DNA of 28,143 nt from an uncultured Clostridia bacterium. Lineage in GTDB: Bacteria > Bacillota > Clostridia > Oscillospirales > CAG-382. The stretch spans positions 1 to 28,143 of the forward strand of contig CANQVQ010000005.1 of NCBI GenBank assembly GCA_947627335.1, in the 5' to 3' direction. Both the position numbers and the translations under genes were made by a program. Shown here piece after piece: positions 1-8,483 of this stretch; the stretch's first letter is position 1, and each line of letters starts with the position of its first letter. The notes beneath the pieces are model-generated. The model was given only the letters and a program-made list of their open reading frames with translations. It did not search any database and was not told the origin of the DNA.

Positions 1-1903
1 GGCGGGGACGAAGGGGTCGGTCGAGGTCGTGTCGGTGTTGACCGGCAAGCGTGCGTTCGAGGGGGAGGTGCCGGGGGACGCGATCTTCGGCGTGTCCGAG
101 GAGGTGTTCGGTCGGACGCTGTTCTTCCGGCAGTCCCCGCAGGGAGCGGGAAAGGACAAGGACGGTGCGCTGGAGGAGCGGCTGCAGAACCTCGCGGTTT
201 CCGAGGAGGAACGGGTCTGCTCCGGCGAGGCGGTCGACCGTCTGACGAAGGAGCGGAATGCGCTGAAGGGTCGAGCGGGGTCCGGCTGGATCCCGCGTTT
301 GGAGCAGGAGACCGCACGGCTGGAACGTGCGCTGGACGACGCGAAGCGCGAGCACGCCGAATGGGAATCGCTGACCGCGGAACGGCAGTCGCTCGGCGAA
401 AAGATCGAGCGGAGCCGCGACGCAGGCGAGCGGGTCGAGCGGGAAAAGCAGAACCTCGAACGCTGGGAAGCGTCGCAGAAGCGCGGACAGATCGAACGCA
501 TTCGTGCGGAGGCGGAAGCGGCGCGGGAGGCGTATGAAAGGTCCTGCGCCGGGACCGCTTCGGACCGTGCCGCGCTGACGGGACTGCTTGCGCAGGTCGC
601 CTCGCTGGAAACGGCGCGGCAGCGGGAAAGCGCCGCGTCCGAAGCCCGTGCGAACGCCGAGCGGGAGGTCCCGCCGCCGTCCGGGTCGGTCCGCGTGAGC
701 GAGCCGAAGGGGCGTTCGGTGTTCCCGGGTCTGCTCGCGGTAGGGCTCGTCCTGCTCGCCGCGGGGGGCGTCCTGTTCGCGCTTCGCGGGAGCGGCGTAT
801 TGCCGGTCGCCGTCGTCCTCGCGCTGGCGGGGGTCGCGTCGGCGGTCGTCGGGTTTGTGCTGCGCGGAAAGGAAAAGGAACGCCTTGCCGCGCTGCGTGC
901 GGAAGCGGAGGCGGAAACGCTGCGCCTGCGGTCGCAGACCGCTGCGCGGGACGCACGCCTGCGGGAACTCCGTGCGGCGGAGACGCGGGAACGCGAGGCG
1001 CTGGACGCGCTGGAACGCTCGATTTCCGCCGGTTTTGCCGCGTCCGGGCTGGAAACGCCCGACCTGTCGAACGCGGAAGCGCTGCGCACGGACCTGCAGG
1101 AACGGATTACCGCCTGCGACGAGCGCGAAAAGCGCAGAGCCGCTTGGGAAAGCGCGGAGAACGCGTCCCGCATCGCGTCCGAAGGCGTTGACCTGGATGC
1201 CCTCGCGTCCCTCGCCGAGGGCGCGGTCCCCCCGGCGCGTCCGCGTGCGGAGGTCGAACAGGAAGCGGCGTTCCTGCGGCAGCAGCAAAAACTGCTGACC
1301 GAAAAGGACGGACAGCTGCGCGACCGCATTTCCGCCATCGAAGGGCGGGGGAACGACCCGTCGCTGCTCGCCGGCAAACTGCAGGCGGCGAACGACAAGC
1401 TGGCGGAATGCCGCCGTCGGTACGAGGCGTATGAGACCGCCCGTCTGGGGATCCTCGAAGCGTCCGACCGGCTCAAGAGCATGGCGGCGCCCCGGCTCGG
1501 CGAGATCGCGGGGAAGTACTTCTCCGAATCCACCGGCGGGAAGTACGAAGGACTGCAAACGGATACCCGACTGTCCCTGCGATTCCGGGACGGCGGCGTC
1601 GAGCGGGAAAGCGAATTCCTTTCCGCCGGGACGCGGGACAGTGCGGCGCTCTCCCTGCGGCTGGCGCTGGCGGAACTGCTGTTCGGCGGCGAAGGGATGC
1701 CGCTGGTGCTGGACGACGCGTTCGGACGGCTGGACGACGATCGGCTGGAGAACGCGATGCGGGTGCTGGGAAAGGCGGTCGAACGGCACCAATTCCTGCT
1801 GCTTTGCTGCAGCGACCGGGAGGAAAAAGCGCTTTCCCGCGCAGGCGTCCCCTGCCGAAAATGGGACCTTTTGGACGCAAACCGACAGAAAACGGAGGCA
1901 TGA
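1..1903 (+). CDS. YhaN-like SMC/Rad50-type AAA ATPase, 5'-truncated by window edge
   Basis: The reading frame is open from base 2, so the GTG at 29 is internal and the N-terminal half with Walker A lies outside the window. What is visible is a long charged coiled coil (rich in E, R, A), interrupted at about residues 230-278 (counted from base 29) by two hydrophobic helices. It ends in an ABC-type head with signature FLSAGTRDSAALSLRLAL near residue 530 and Walker B LVLDDAFGRLDDDR near residue 557, followed by an H-loop-like LLLCCSDREE. A membrane hairpin inside the coiled coil is typical of the Bacillus YhaN family, which normally follows the SbcD-like nuclease YhaO. A DNA-processing role at the membrane is inferred from that family. 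Alternative: another SbcC/RecF-type ATPase. It is sure to be an SMC-type ATPase and likely to be YhaN-like. Confidence 0.85.
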   Translation, partial: AGTKGSVEVVSVLTGKRAFEGEVPGDAIFGVSEEVFGRTLFFRQSPQGAGKDKDGALEERLQNLAVSEEERVCSGEAVDRLTKERNALKGRAGSGWIPRLEQETARLERALDDAKREHAEWESLTAERQSLGEKIERSRDAGERVEREKQNLERWEASQKRGQIERIRAEAEAAREAYERSCAGTASDRAALTGLLAQVASLETARQRESAASEARANAEREVPPPSGSVRVSEPKGRSVFPGLLAVGLVLLAAGGVLFALRGSGVLPVAVVLALAGVASAVVGFVLRGKEKERLAALRAEAEAETLRLRSQTAARDARLRELRAAETREREALDALERSISAGFAASGLETPDLSNAEALRTDLQERITACDEREKRRAAWESAENASRIASEGVDLDALASLAEGAVPPARPRAEVEQEAAFLRQQQKLLTEKDGQLRDRISAIEGRGNDPSLLAGKLQAANDKLAECRRRYEAYETARLGILEASDRLKSMAAPRLGEIAGKYFSESTGGKYEGLQTDTRLSLRFRDGGVERESEFLSAGTRDSAALSLRLALAELLFGGEGMPLVLDDAFGRLDDDRLENAMRVLGKAVERHQFLLLCCSDREEKALSRAGVPCRKWDLLDANRQKTEA

Positions 1904-1904
1904 A

Positions 1905-1985
1905 GTCTGAAAAACGGTTCGTTTTTCAGACGGAGGTTTTGTGACTTAGAAGTCATTCTGACTTCTATTCCGACAATCGTCGGAA
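1905..1985. repeat. Three consecutive perfect palindromes (terminator or structured intergenic element)
   Basis: Directly after the ATPase stop codon lie three small perfect inverted repeats. Stem 1 is 11 bp (1905-1915 with 1921-1931, 5-nt loop), stem 2 is 8 bp (1948-1955 with 1959-1966, 3-nt loop) and stem 3 is 7 bp (1968-1974 with 1979-1985, 4-nt loop). The first stem has a GTTTTT right arm and could terminate transcription. The other two have no T tract and sit just upstream of the peptidase ribosome binding site. Confidence 0.6.
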
Positions 1986-2024
1986 CCGCACAAAACTTCC
2001 AAAGTACATAGAAAGGAATAGGTC

Positions 2025-3098
2025 ATGACCATGGAAAACGGAAGAAAACTTTACGCAAAGATCGCAGAGAAGGGGTTTGACGGTGCGGTGTTCCTCGACG
2101 AGGTCTCCCAGCGCTGGCTGACCGGCTTTGCGATCACGGACGGCGCGGTGCTGGTGACGGCGAAGGAAACGCTGCTCCTGACGGATTCGCGCTATATCGA
2201 GGCGGCTCGCAAGGGGGTAAACGCGGACGTCCGCGTCGCGCTGTTCGAGCGTTTGCCGATCGTCGAAGCGGCGGGATACGCGTCGAAGGAGGGGCTGAAG
2301 CGGGTCTGCTTCGACGGCGGACGGCTGACCGTTTCGCAGTGGAAGGAACTCGAAAAAGCGTTCGGCGGCGTGACGCTGGAGGACCTGCCGGGTGCGTGCG
2401 AGGACCTGCGACGGGTCAAATCCCCCGCCGAGATCGCAAATATCCGCGCAGCGCAGAAGATCACGGACGCGGCGTTCACGCACATCTGTTCCGTCCTGCG
2501 CAAGGGCATGACCGAGCTGGAGGTCGCCGCCGAACTGGAATACTTCATGCGTCGATCCGGCGCGGACGGTCTTGCGTTTGAAACCATCGCGGTGTCCGGA
2601 CCGAAAAGCTCCCTGCCGCACGGCGTGCCGGGGGACGTCGTGCTGACCGAGAACGCGTTTCTGACGATGGATTTCGGCGCACGGTACAACGGCTACTGCT
2701 CGGATATGACCCGCACGGTCGTGCTGGGCAAGGCGGACGGCGAGATGAAGGAGATCTACGACACGGTCCTGCGGGCGCAGAAGGCCGCCATCGCGGCGGT
2801 CCGCCCCGGCGTGAGCGGAAAAACCGTCGACGCGGCCGCCCGCGACATCATCACCGAAGCCGGCTACGGTCCCTGCTTCGGGCACAGCACCGGGCATTCG
2901 GTCGGGCTGGAGATCCACGAGGAACCGCGTGCGTCCGCCCGCTCGAAGGACGTTTTCGTCCCCGGACAGCTTATCACGGCGGAACCGGGCATCTATCTCG
3001 AAGGGAAGTACGGCGTGCGCATCGAGGACCTGATCCTGGTCACGGAAACCGGCTGCGACGACCTGACGGGGAGCGATAAATCGCTCTTGGAGCTGTAA
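2025..3098 (+). CDS. M24-family Xaa-Pro aminopeptidase
   Basis: Metallopeptidase of the pita-bread fold that removes an N-terminal residue preceding proline, acting in the cytoplasm (no signal peptide). Residues 1-130 form a creatinase-type N-domain and the rest is the catalytic domain. Expected dinuclear metal ligands are all visible: D216 and D227 (MDFGARYNGYCSDMTRT), H291 (GHSTGHSVGLEIHEEP), E320 (TAEPGIYL) and E334 (GVRIED), with the second catalytic His at 298. At 357 aa it matches the short YqhT/PepQ-like enzymes rather than the roughly 440-aa E. coli PepP. The ATG at 2025 is preferred over the one at 2031 because AAAGGA (2012-2017) is 7 nt upstream. It lies just before efp, the same arrangement as yqhT-efp in Bacillus. 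Confidence 0.93.
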   Translation: MTMENGRKLYAKIAEKGFDGAVFLDEVSQRWLTGFAITDGAVLVTAKETLLLTDSRYIEAARKGVNADVRVALFERLPIVEAAGYASKEGLKRVCFDGGRLTVSQWKELEKAFGGVTLEDLPGACEDLRRVKSPAEIANIRAAQKITDAAFTHICSVLRKGMTELEVAAELEYFMRRSGADGLAFETIAVSGPKSSLPHGVPGDVVLTENAFLTMDFGARYNGYCSDMTRTVVLGKADGEMKEIYDTVLRAQKAAIAAVRPGVSGKTVDAAARDIITEAGYGPCFGHSTGHSVGLEIHEEPRASARSKDVFVPGQLITAEPGIYLEGKYGVRIEDLILVTETGCDDLTGSDKSLLEL

Positions 3099-3113
3099 AT
3101 TCGCAATTCCCCC

Positions 3114-3142
3114 TTGACAAACGGCGAAAAATCGTCTACAAT
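3114..3142 (+). promoter_or_regulatory. Consensus sigma-A promoter of efp
   Basis: TTGACA (3114-3119), a 17-bp spacer and TACAAT (3137-3142). It lies in the gap between the peptidase and efp, so efp and its downstream genes can be transcribed independently of the peptidase. The efp ribosome binding site AAGGAG (3170-3175) follows. Confidence 0.85.
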
Positions 3143-3183
3143 ACTAACTGAAAAAGAATGTCATACGCAAAGGAGAACTACTT

Positions 3184-3744
3184 ATGGTATCAGCAGGTGA
3201 ATTCAGAAACGGTCTTACGTTCGAAATGGACGGGCAGGTCATGCAGATCATCGAATTTCAGCACGTCAAGCCCGGCAAAGGCGCCGCCTTCGTGCGGACC
3301 AAGATGCGCAACGTCATTTCCGGCGCCGTGATCGAAACCACGTTCAACCCGACGGCGAAGTTCGCGACCGCGACCATCGACCGCCGCGAGATGCAGTTCA
3401 GCTACAGCGACGGCAATCTCTACTACTTCATGGACATGGAGTCGTTCGAGATGACCCCGGTCGATGCGGCGAAGCTGCCGGACAGCTTCAAGTTCGTCAA
3501 GGAGGAAATGATGTGCAAGCTGCTCTCCTATAAGGGCAGTGTCTTCTCCGTCGAACCGCCGATGTTCGTCGAACTGAAGGTCACGAAGACCGAACCGGGC
3601 GTCAAGGGCAACACCGCGACGAACGTCACCAAGCCCGCCACCGTCGAAACCGGTGCGGAGATCAAGGTGCCGATGTTCATCGACGAGGGCGAGACCATCC
3701 GCATCGACACGCGGACGGGCGAATATCTGGAGCGGGTGAAGTAA
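3184..3744 (+). CDS. efp: Translation elongation factor P
   Basis: EF-P binds between the ribosomal P and E sites and relieves stalling at consecutive prolines. The 186-aa length and three-domain pattern are standard: KOW-like N-domain (about 1-65), central OB (about 66-127) and C-terminal OB ending in GETIRIDTRTGEYLERVK. The loop VKPGKGAAFVRTK carries the modifiable lysine K32, the position that is 5-aminopentanolylated in Bacillus subtilis. No EpmA/EpmB or EarP gene is nearby, so how K32 is modified here cannot be told. The ATG has AAGGAG 8 nt upstream and its own promoter. The stop codon directly abuts the next start codon, implying coupled translation. Confidence 0.98.
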   Translation: MVSAGEFRNGLTFEMDGQVMQIIEFQHVKPGKGAAFVRTKMRNVISGAVIETTFNPTAKFATATIDRREMQFSYSDGNLYYFMDMESFEMTPVDAAKLPDSFKFVKEEMMCKLLSYKGSVFSVEPPMFVELKVTKTEPGVKGNTATNVTKPATVETGAEIKVPMFIDEGETIRIDTRTGEYLERVK

Positions 3745-4191
3745 ATGACGGTTACGGAAAAAGCTGCCTACCTCAAAGGAATGCTCGAGGGCATGAAACT
3801 CTCGTGGGAAAGCGACGAGGGCAAGCTGTTTGCCGCCATCGCGGACCTGCTCGAGGACCTCTCCCTCTCCGTTTCGGACCTTGAGGAGGAAACTTCCGCC
3901 ATGCGGGAGTATATCGACGAAATGGACAACGACCTTTCCGCCGTCGAGACCGCCGTCTATGAGGACGACGAGGACGAGGACGACGACGAGGAACACGACT
4001 GCGTCAACTGCGACAGGGACGAGTGCGTCGTGCGGCTGGAATGCCCCGCCTGCGGGGAGGAGATCTTTGTCGAATCCTGCGAACTGGAGGATTGCGAACA
4101 GCTCGAATGCCCGTCCTGCGGCGAAATGCTGGACGTCGTCTGCGAGGAAGCGGACGACGGGGACGACGAGGACGAGGGAAGCGAGGACTGA
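3745..4191 (+). CDS. CD1247-type N-terminal domain and Zn-ribbon acidic protein
   Basis: This 148-aa acidic protein starts at the base following the efp stop codon. Residues 1-70 (starting MTVTEKAAYLKGMLEGMKL) form a predicted alpha-helical/coiled domain like the CD1247 N-terminal family found beside efp in Clostridia. An Asp/Glu tract follows at about 73-84. The C-terminal part carries Cys pairs arranged as a zinc ribbon (CVNCDRDEC, CPACGEE, CELEDCEQLECPSCGEM). It ends in another acidic stretch. The function of the family is not established; the conserved place after efp suggests a translation- or ribosome-related role, which is inference. Zinc binding is likely from the Cys spacing. Confidence 0.85.
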   Translation: MTVTEKAAYLKGMLEGMKLSWESDEGKLFAAIADLLEDLSLSVSDLEEETSAMREYIDEMDNDLSAVETAVYEDDEDEDDDEEHDCVNCDRDECVVRLECPACGEEIFVESCELEDCEQLECPSCGEMLDVVCEEADDGDDEDEGSED

Positions 4192-4194
4192 CCG

Positions 4195-5019
4195 ATGGCG
4201 GATTGGAAACCGGTGACGCGTCCGGTCGTCGATGCGCACGTCCATCTGTTCCCTGCGCGGGTCGCGGCCCGTGCGTCGGACAACATCGTGCGCTTCTACG
4301 GGATCCCCCGCGAGGGGGATGGCAGCGCGGAAGGGCTGCTGGAGGCTTGCGCGTCCTTTGCGGACGTGCGGTTTGTGATCTGTGCCGCCGCGCTTGGGCT
4401 TTCGAGCCCTTCGGCGGGCAACGATCACCTGCTCGACCTTGCGCGGGAGGACAAGCGCTTCCTGCCGCTTTGCTCGGTGCATCCGGCGATGGAGGCGAAG
4501 GCCGCCGTCGCGGAGCTGGACCGCTGCTTCCAGCGCGGCGCCCGCGGGGTCAAGCTGCACCCGGATTTTCAGCGGTACTACGCCGACGACGAGCGCGCCG
4601 TGGCGCTTTGCAGGTATATCGCGTCCTGCGGCAAGCCGCTGCTACTGCACGTCGGCGATCCGAAGGCGGATTTCTCGCATCCGCGCCGTGTGCGCAACCT
4701 GATCGAGCAGGTCCCGGACCTGACGGTCGTCGCGGCGCACCTGTGCGGATACCGTGCGTGGGAGGACGCGAAAACCTATCTTATCGGCGCCCCGGTCTAT
4801 ACCGACACGAGCGAAGCGCTCTACTGGCTTCCGCAGGAGGAAGTCCTGGAGCTGATCCGCCGTCACGGGACGGACAGGGTGCTGTTCGGCTCGGATTTCC
4901 CGCTGTGGAGTCCGCGCCACTCCTTCGACGAACTTGACGCGCTCCCGCTGACGGAGGAGGAAAAGCAAGCCGTCTTTCACGACAACGCCCTGCGGGTGTA
5001 CGGAGCGGAGGAAGGTTGA
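4195..5019 (+). CDS. Amidohydrolase-2 family metal-dependent hydrolase
   Basis: TIM-barrel hydrolase of 274 aa, cytoplasmic, starting 3 nt after the Zn-ribbon gene's stop codon. Metal-site motifs are in family order: DAHVH (H15, H17) at the first strand, GVKLHPDF with K120 and H122, LLLHVGD with H152, VVAAHLCGY with H182, and VLFGSDFPLW with D234. This is the layout of PF04909-type hydrolases/decarboxylases. The substrate cannot be read from sequence. Although it sits in the efp operon, no functional link with EF-P is evident. Confidence 0.88.
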   Translation: MADWKPVTRPVVDAHVHLFPARVAARASDNIVRFYGIPREGDGSAEGLLEACASFADVRFVICAAALGLSSPSAGNDHLLDLAREDKRFLPLCSVHPAMEAKAAVAELDRCFQRGARGVKLHPDFQRYYADDERAVALCRYIASCGKPLLLHVGDPKADFSHPRRVRNLIEQVPDLTVVAAHLCGYRAWEDAKTYLIGAPVYTDTSEALYWLPQEEVLELIRRHGTDRVLFGSDFPLWSPRHSFDELDALPLTEEEKQAVFHDNALRVYGAEEG

Positions 5020-5044
5020 AAAACACAGGCGGAACGGAGGGCAA

Positions 5045-5635
5045 ATGGACGAACTGCGGCGGACCATCGGTCGGAACATCCTGCTGCTGCGAACGAATGC
5101 CCACCTGACGCAGGCGGAATTCGCGTCGCAGCTGCACTACACGGACAAGGCGATCTCCAAGTGGGAACGCGGGGACTCCGTGCCGGACATCGCGATCCTC
5201 AAGCGGATCGCGGAGCTGTTCGGCGTAACGGTGGATTACCTGCTGTGCGATCATGCCGAGAGCGAAAAACTGCCGATGGCGGAGGACGCCGCGATCGCAC
5301 GGCACAACCATCTGCTCATTTCGCTCATTGCGGTCATCGGCGTGTGGTTCGTCGCGGTCCTGGCGTTTGCCGTGGTGTTCATGGTGCTGCACGTCGCGCT
5401 TTGGCAGGCGTTCGTTTTCGCGGTGCCGGTGTCGCTGGTGGTGGCGCTGGTGTTCAATTCCGTTTGGGGAAAGCGAAAGATGAACTATCTGCTGATCTCG
5501 CTTTTGCTTTGGAGCGCTCTGCTGACGCTCTATCTGCTGCTGCTCTCCAAAAATCTGTGGGCGCTCTTTCTGCTCGGGATCCCCGGGCAGGTTTGCGTGC
5601 TGCTTTGCTCGCATATCCGGCGCTCGCGCAGGTGA
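5045..5635 (+). CDS. XRE-family regulator fused to a membrane domain
   Basis: A 196-aa protein preceded by GGAGGG. Residues 5-65 are a Cro/CI-type helix-turn-helix (IGRNILLLRTNAHLTQAEFA, then KAISKWERGDSVPDIAIL and LAELFGVTVDYLL-type spacing). After a short linker come about four hydrophobic segments (roughly 88-112, 116-134, 142-160, 168-188), ending in a basic tail. Such membrane-tethered XRE proteins are common in Firmicutes and usually regulate adjacent genes or sense envelope state. Likely partner genes are not obvious; the SGNH lipoprotein lies 89 bp downstream in the same direction. Confidence 0.85.
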   Translation: MDELRRTIGRNILLLRTNAHLTQAEFASQLHYTDKAISKWERGDSVPDIAILKRIAELFGVTVDYLLCDHAESEKLPMAEDAAIARHNHLLISLIAVIGVWFVAVLAFAVVFMVLHVALWQAFVFAVPVSLVVALVFNSVWGKRKMNYLLISLLLWSALLTLYLLLLSKNLWALFLLGIPGQVCVLLCSHIRRSRR

Positions 5636-5724
5636 AAATGCAGGGCAAACCCGTCGGGGCGCGGAAAAAAGGACCGGCTTCGTCGGGTTTGCTATTTTTT
5701 GAATCGGAAAGGAACTGAAAAACC

Positions 5725-7917
5725 ATGATGCGAAAGAAAAAACGGGTCTCGGCGGTGCTGCTGCTGTTGGCGCTGCTGTTTCCGCTCTGCGCGGCGTTCG
5801 CGGGCTGCGGTGAAGAGCGGACGGACGGCGAAGAAACCTCCTCCGAAACGACGGAAAGCGGCGAACCGTCAAGCGAACCGTCAAGCGAACCGTCGGACGC
5901 TGTCTCGGACGCAGTTTCGGACGGAAAAACGGACGTGGAGCCGGACGCGGACGCGCCCCGGCTGGAGATCGCCCATATCAACGTGCCGAACCAGAACGAA
6001 GGCGACATGGTCATCATCTCCGGCTCCCGCGCACAGAAGCTCGGCGACCTCGGCAATTTCGCGTGGTGGTGCGCCTATGTGTTCGATTGGGATGCGGAGC
6101 AGGGCTGTTTCGTCCTGACGGACGCGCAGACCAATGCCGCCAACTACGACAAATCCGACGTGCAGATCCCGCAGTACGGCTTTGCCTACTGCATCAACAA
6201 GGGCAACGACTATTCCTCGTCCGGCGGGATCAACTACATCAGCAAGCGCGTCAGCGAAAGCTACGACCTTGCGCTCAAGACCAAGGTCGGCACGAAGGCG
6301 TACCTCTACGGCACCCACCTGTACAGCGGTACCGTGCAGACCAACGGGGAACTGTGGTACACCGACGATTTTGAAACCGACGCGTTCCTGACGCTCGGCG
6401 CACCGCTCCCGGACGGCGAACCGTACGACCCGGTCGCCTCGTGGGGGCAGGACGTCGCCCGGCAGATCCACACGACCCAGCCGGACAACGAGGTCGTTTA
6501 CGCGAACGGCGAATGCCTGCTTTTCGAGCCGTCCTACGGTTCGTTCGTCACCTATAATTACAGCTGGTGGTACGGTTTGGTGTTCGCGTGGGATGCGTCG
6601 CAGGACTGCTACGTCTGCGTCGCGACCGATTTCAACCTTTCGGCGGAAAGCACAAAGGATATGCCCCTCCCGCCGAACGGCTTCGTCGTCCTCGACTGCG
6701 CGTCCGGCTCGAAGGAGAGCGTGACGGCCTGCACGGTCGGCACGAAGGCGTGGCTGTATGACGACCCGGACGGCAATCGGCTTATCAGCCTGAACTTCCC
6801 CGAGGACGGTCACGAGCCGGTCCTGCTCGGCGACGCCGGGAAGGATGCGCAGCTTTCCGCCCCGCAATTTACCGAAAGTACGGGCAAATTCTGCCCCGAG
6901 GAAGGCTGTACGGTCTCGTGGGAGCCGGTCGAGGGTGCGGAATCCTACACGGTCTCCCTCCATCTTTCCATGCCGAATACGTTCAACAAGATGCTTTCCG
7001 AACCCCAAACCACCTCGGAAACCGCCTTCACCGTCCCCGCGAACCTCGCGGAGATCGGGAACGCCTACACCGTCACGGTCTACGCGAACGGCACGGACGC
7101 GGCGAGCGCGTCGGTTCCCGCGTTTTCGCGGCTCTACTGCGTCTCCAAGCAGGCGCTTGACGGCGCTCTGGTCGGCAAGACGGTCGTCGCGTTTGGGGAT
7201 TCGCTGACCGCCCGGAACGGGTGGGTCAATCTGCTCGGCGGCTACATCGGCACCGAGGTCATCAACGCCGGGGTCGGCGGCGACACATCGACGATGGGCA
7301 AGGCTCGCTTTGAAGCCGACGTGCTCTCCCGCAAACCGGACGTGACGCTTATCTGCTTCGGCACGAACGACCAGGCGCAGCAGACCGCTTCCGGCGTGCC
7401 GCTGATCTCGGTCGAGGAATACACGGCGAACCTGACCTATTTCGTGACCGAACTGCAAAAAATCGGCTCGGACGTGATCTTCATCTGCCCGCCGGGCAAG
7501 TACGGTCTGGATTACGCCTACGGGAACCTCGACGACTTCTGCGACGCGATGCGGCAGGTCGCGCTGGCGTACGGCTGCGACATCATCGACATCCGCGCCG
7601 AGGTCAAGAAGGGGCTGGACCTGACGTCGATCGTGCTTCCCGGCGACGGAATGCACCAGTCTGACGCCGGTCACGCGTACTGGACGTCGTACATCAGCGC
7701 ATACCTGAACGCGAAGTATGACGGCGTGGACGCGTCGACGGTCAAGGTCGTCTGCAAGGACGAAAGCGGCAAGGAGCTGGAATCCTATGAATTCACGGTC
7801 GCGTCCGGCGCGTACCTGCAGGTCCCGGCGAAACCCATCGACGGCATGACGCTCGTCGGCGAGGAACAGATCGTCAAGGGCGGGGAAACCGTCACATACA
7901 CCTATCGGTCAAACTAA
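5725..7917 (+). CDS. SGNH/GDSL esterase lipoprotein with duplicated N-terminal domain
   Basis: Secreted 730-aa lipoprotein. The signal peptide ends in lipobox AFAGC (C28), followed by a Ser/Glu/Thr-rich linker to about residue 75. Residues 80-230 and 245-365 are two diverged copies of one domain (shared pattern WWCAYVFDWDAEQGCFV / WWYGLVFAWDASQDCYV, then VGTKAYLY / VGTKAWLY). A fibronectin-III-like module follows at about 385-470. The SGNH hydrolase is at about 485-665: block I GDSLTA with S493, GGDTSTMG, GTND with N548, and D641/H644 in DGMHQSDAGH. A short beta module ends the protein. It probably deacetylates or de-esterifies a polysaccharide at the cell surface (inference from the family). 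It is followed by a shared terminator. Confidence 0.9.
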   Translation: MMRKKKRVSAVLLLLALLFPLCAAFAGCGEERTDGEETSSETTESGEPSSEPSSEPSDAVSDAVSDGKTDVEPDADAPRLEIAHINVPNQNEGDMVIISGSRAQKLGDLGNFAWWCAYVFDWDAEQGCFVLTDAQTNAANYDKSDVQIPQYGFAYCINKGNDYSSSGGINYISKRVSESYDLALKTKVGTKAYLYGTHLYSGTVQTNGELWYTDDFETDAFLTLGAPLPDGEPYDPVASWGQDVARQIHTTQPDNEVVYANGECLLFEPSYGSFVTYNYSWWYGLVFAWDASQDCYVCVATDFNLSAESTKDMPLPPNGFVVLDCASGSKESVTACTVGTKAWLYDDPDGNRLISLNFPEDGHEPVLLGDAGKDAQLSAPQFTESTGKFCPEEGCTVSWEPVEGAESYTVSLHLSMPNTFNKMLSEPQTTSETAFTVPANLAEIGNAYTVTVYANGTDAASASVPAFSRLYCVSKQALDGALVGKTVVAFGDSLTARNGWVNLLGGYIGTEVINAGVGGDTSTMGKARFEADVLSRKPDVTLICFGTNDQAQQTASGVPLISVEEYTANLTYFVTELQKIGSDVIFICPPGKYGLDYAYGNLDDFCDAMRQVALAYGCDIIDIRAEVKKGLDLTSIVLPGDGMHQSDAGHAYWTSYISAYLNAKYDGVDASTVKVVCKDESGKELESYEFTVASGAYLQVPAKPIDGMTLVGEEQIVKGGETVTYTYRSN

Positions 7918-7949
7918 CAGGGAAATTTTCCAAAAAGTCCCCTGCATGG

Positions 7950-8020
7950 GGGCGGGGCAAATCCCCGCCCTGCAAATTCCCAACAACAAAAAAACGGTAT
8001 GGAACGCCCATACCGTTTTT
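7950..8020. terminator. Bidirectional intrinsic terminator between convergent genes
   Basis: A GC-rich hairpin (7950-7957 with 7963-7970) is followed by a 13-bp perfect stem (7990-8002 with 8008-8020, 5-nt loop) that has T runs at its 3' side on both strands. It can end transcription of the esterase gene on plus and of the S24/S26 peptidase on minus, whose TAA stop codon (8019-8021) overlaps the stem. Confidence 0.85.
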
Positions 8021-8483
8021 ACGTTCTTCGGAACATTCGCTTCACGCGGAGGACCACCCGGCGCGCCGGACGCGACGCGACCCAAAGCACCGCGTACACG
8101 CGATACCGCACGCACTTCGCCGACACCTCGCGCTCCCCGCGTGAAAACGAAACGAGCACACCGCGCACCTGCTCGGGACGGATCCCACGCTCCGGCGCGA
8201 CCTGCGCGTCGCCGCACAGCACCAATTCCCCGGACTTTTCCACCCGAATGACCCGGTGCAGCACGACCTGCCCGTCCGCACGCCGGTACAGGATCACGTC
8301 GTACTTCCGCACGTCCCCGTTCACCGGCGCAAGCACCACCGTGTCCCGCTTCTCCCGCAGCATCGGACGCATACTTCCGCCCGTCGGCGCAAACCGAAAT
8401 ACCCCGCCCTGCGCGAACACGGCGTCCATCAGCTCGCAAAGCTGCGACACGTCGACCGGCTCCCGCCTCGGCTCACTCTGCAA
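8019..8483 (-). CDS. S24/S26-family peptidase (SipW-like signal peptidase fold)
   Basis: A 154-aa protein with the Ser-Met box GGSMRPML (S37) and a second box QVVLHRVI in which His (H76) takes the place of the Lys general base of the common bacterial type I signal peptidases, as in SipW/ER-type enzymes. GDA (D92) could be the acid residue. There is no classical N-terminal membrane anchor; a weak hydrophobic stretch lies near residues 124-135, followed by a very basic tail. It overlaps the preceding PqqD-like gene by 11 nt, so translation is coupled. Genes of this type occur beside PqqD and HprK-like genes in Clostridia and may cleave a modified peptide (inference). Confidence 0.85.
   Translation of the reverse strand: MQSEPRREPVDVSQLCELMDAVFAQGGVFRFAPTGGSMRPMLREKRDTVVLAPVNGDVRKYDVILYRRADGQVVLHRVIRVEKSGELVLCGDAQVAPERGIRPEQVRGVLVSFSRGEREVSAKCVRYRVYAVLWVASRPARRVVLRVKRMFRRT

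Noticed and set aside
3190..4560. 456-codon minus-strand frame across efp and the Zn-ribbon gene
   Set aside because: Low-complexity Arg/His/Val translation typical of an antisense shadow; the plus strand carries unmistakable efp.
5881..7674. 597-codon minus-strand frame opposite the esterase
   Set aside because: Shadow frame with no recognisable motif; the plus-strand SGNH motifs are complete.
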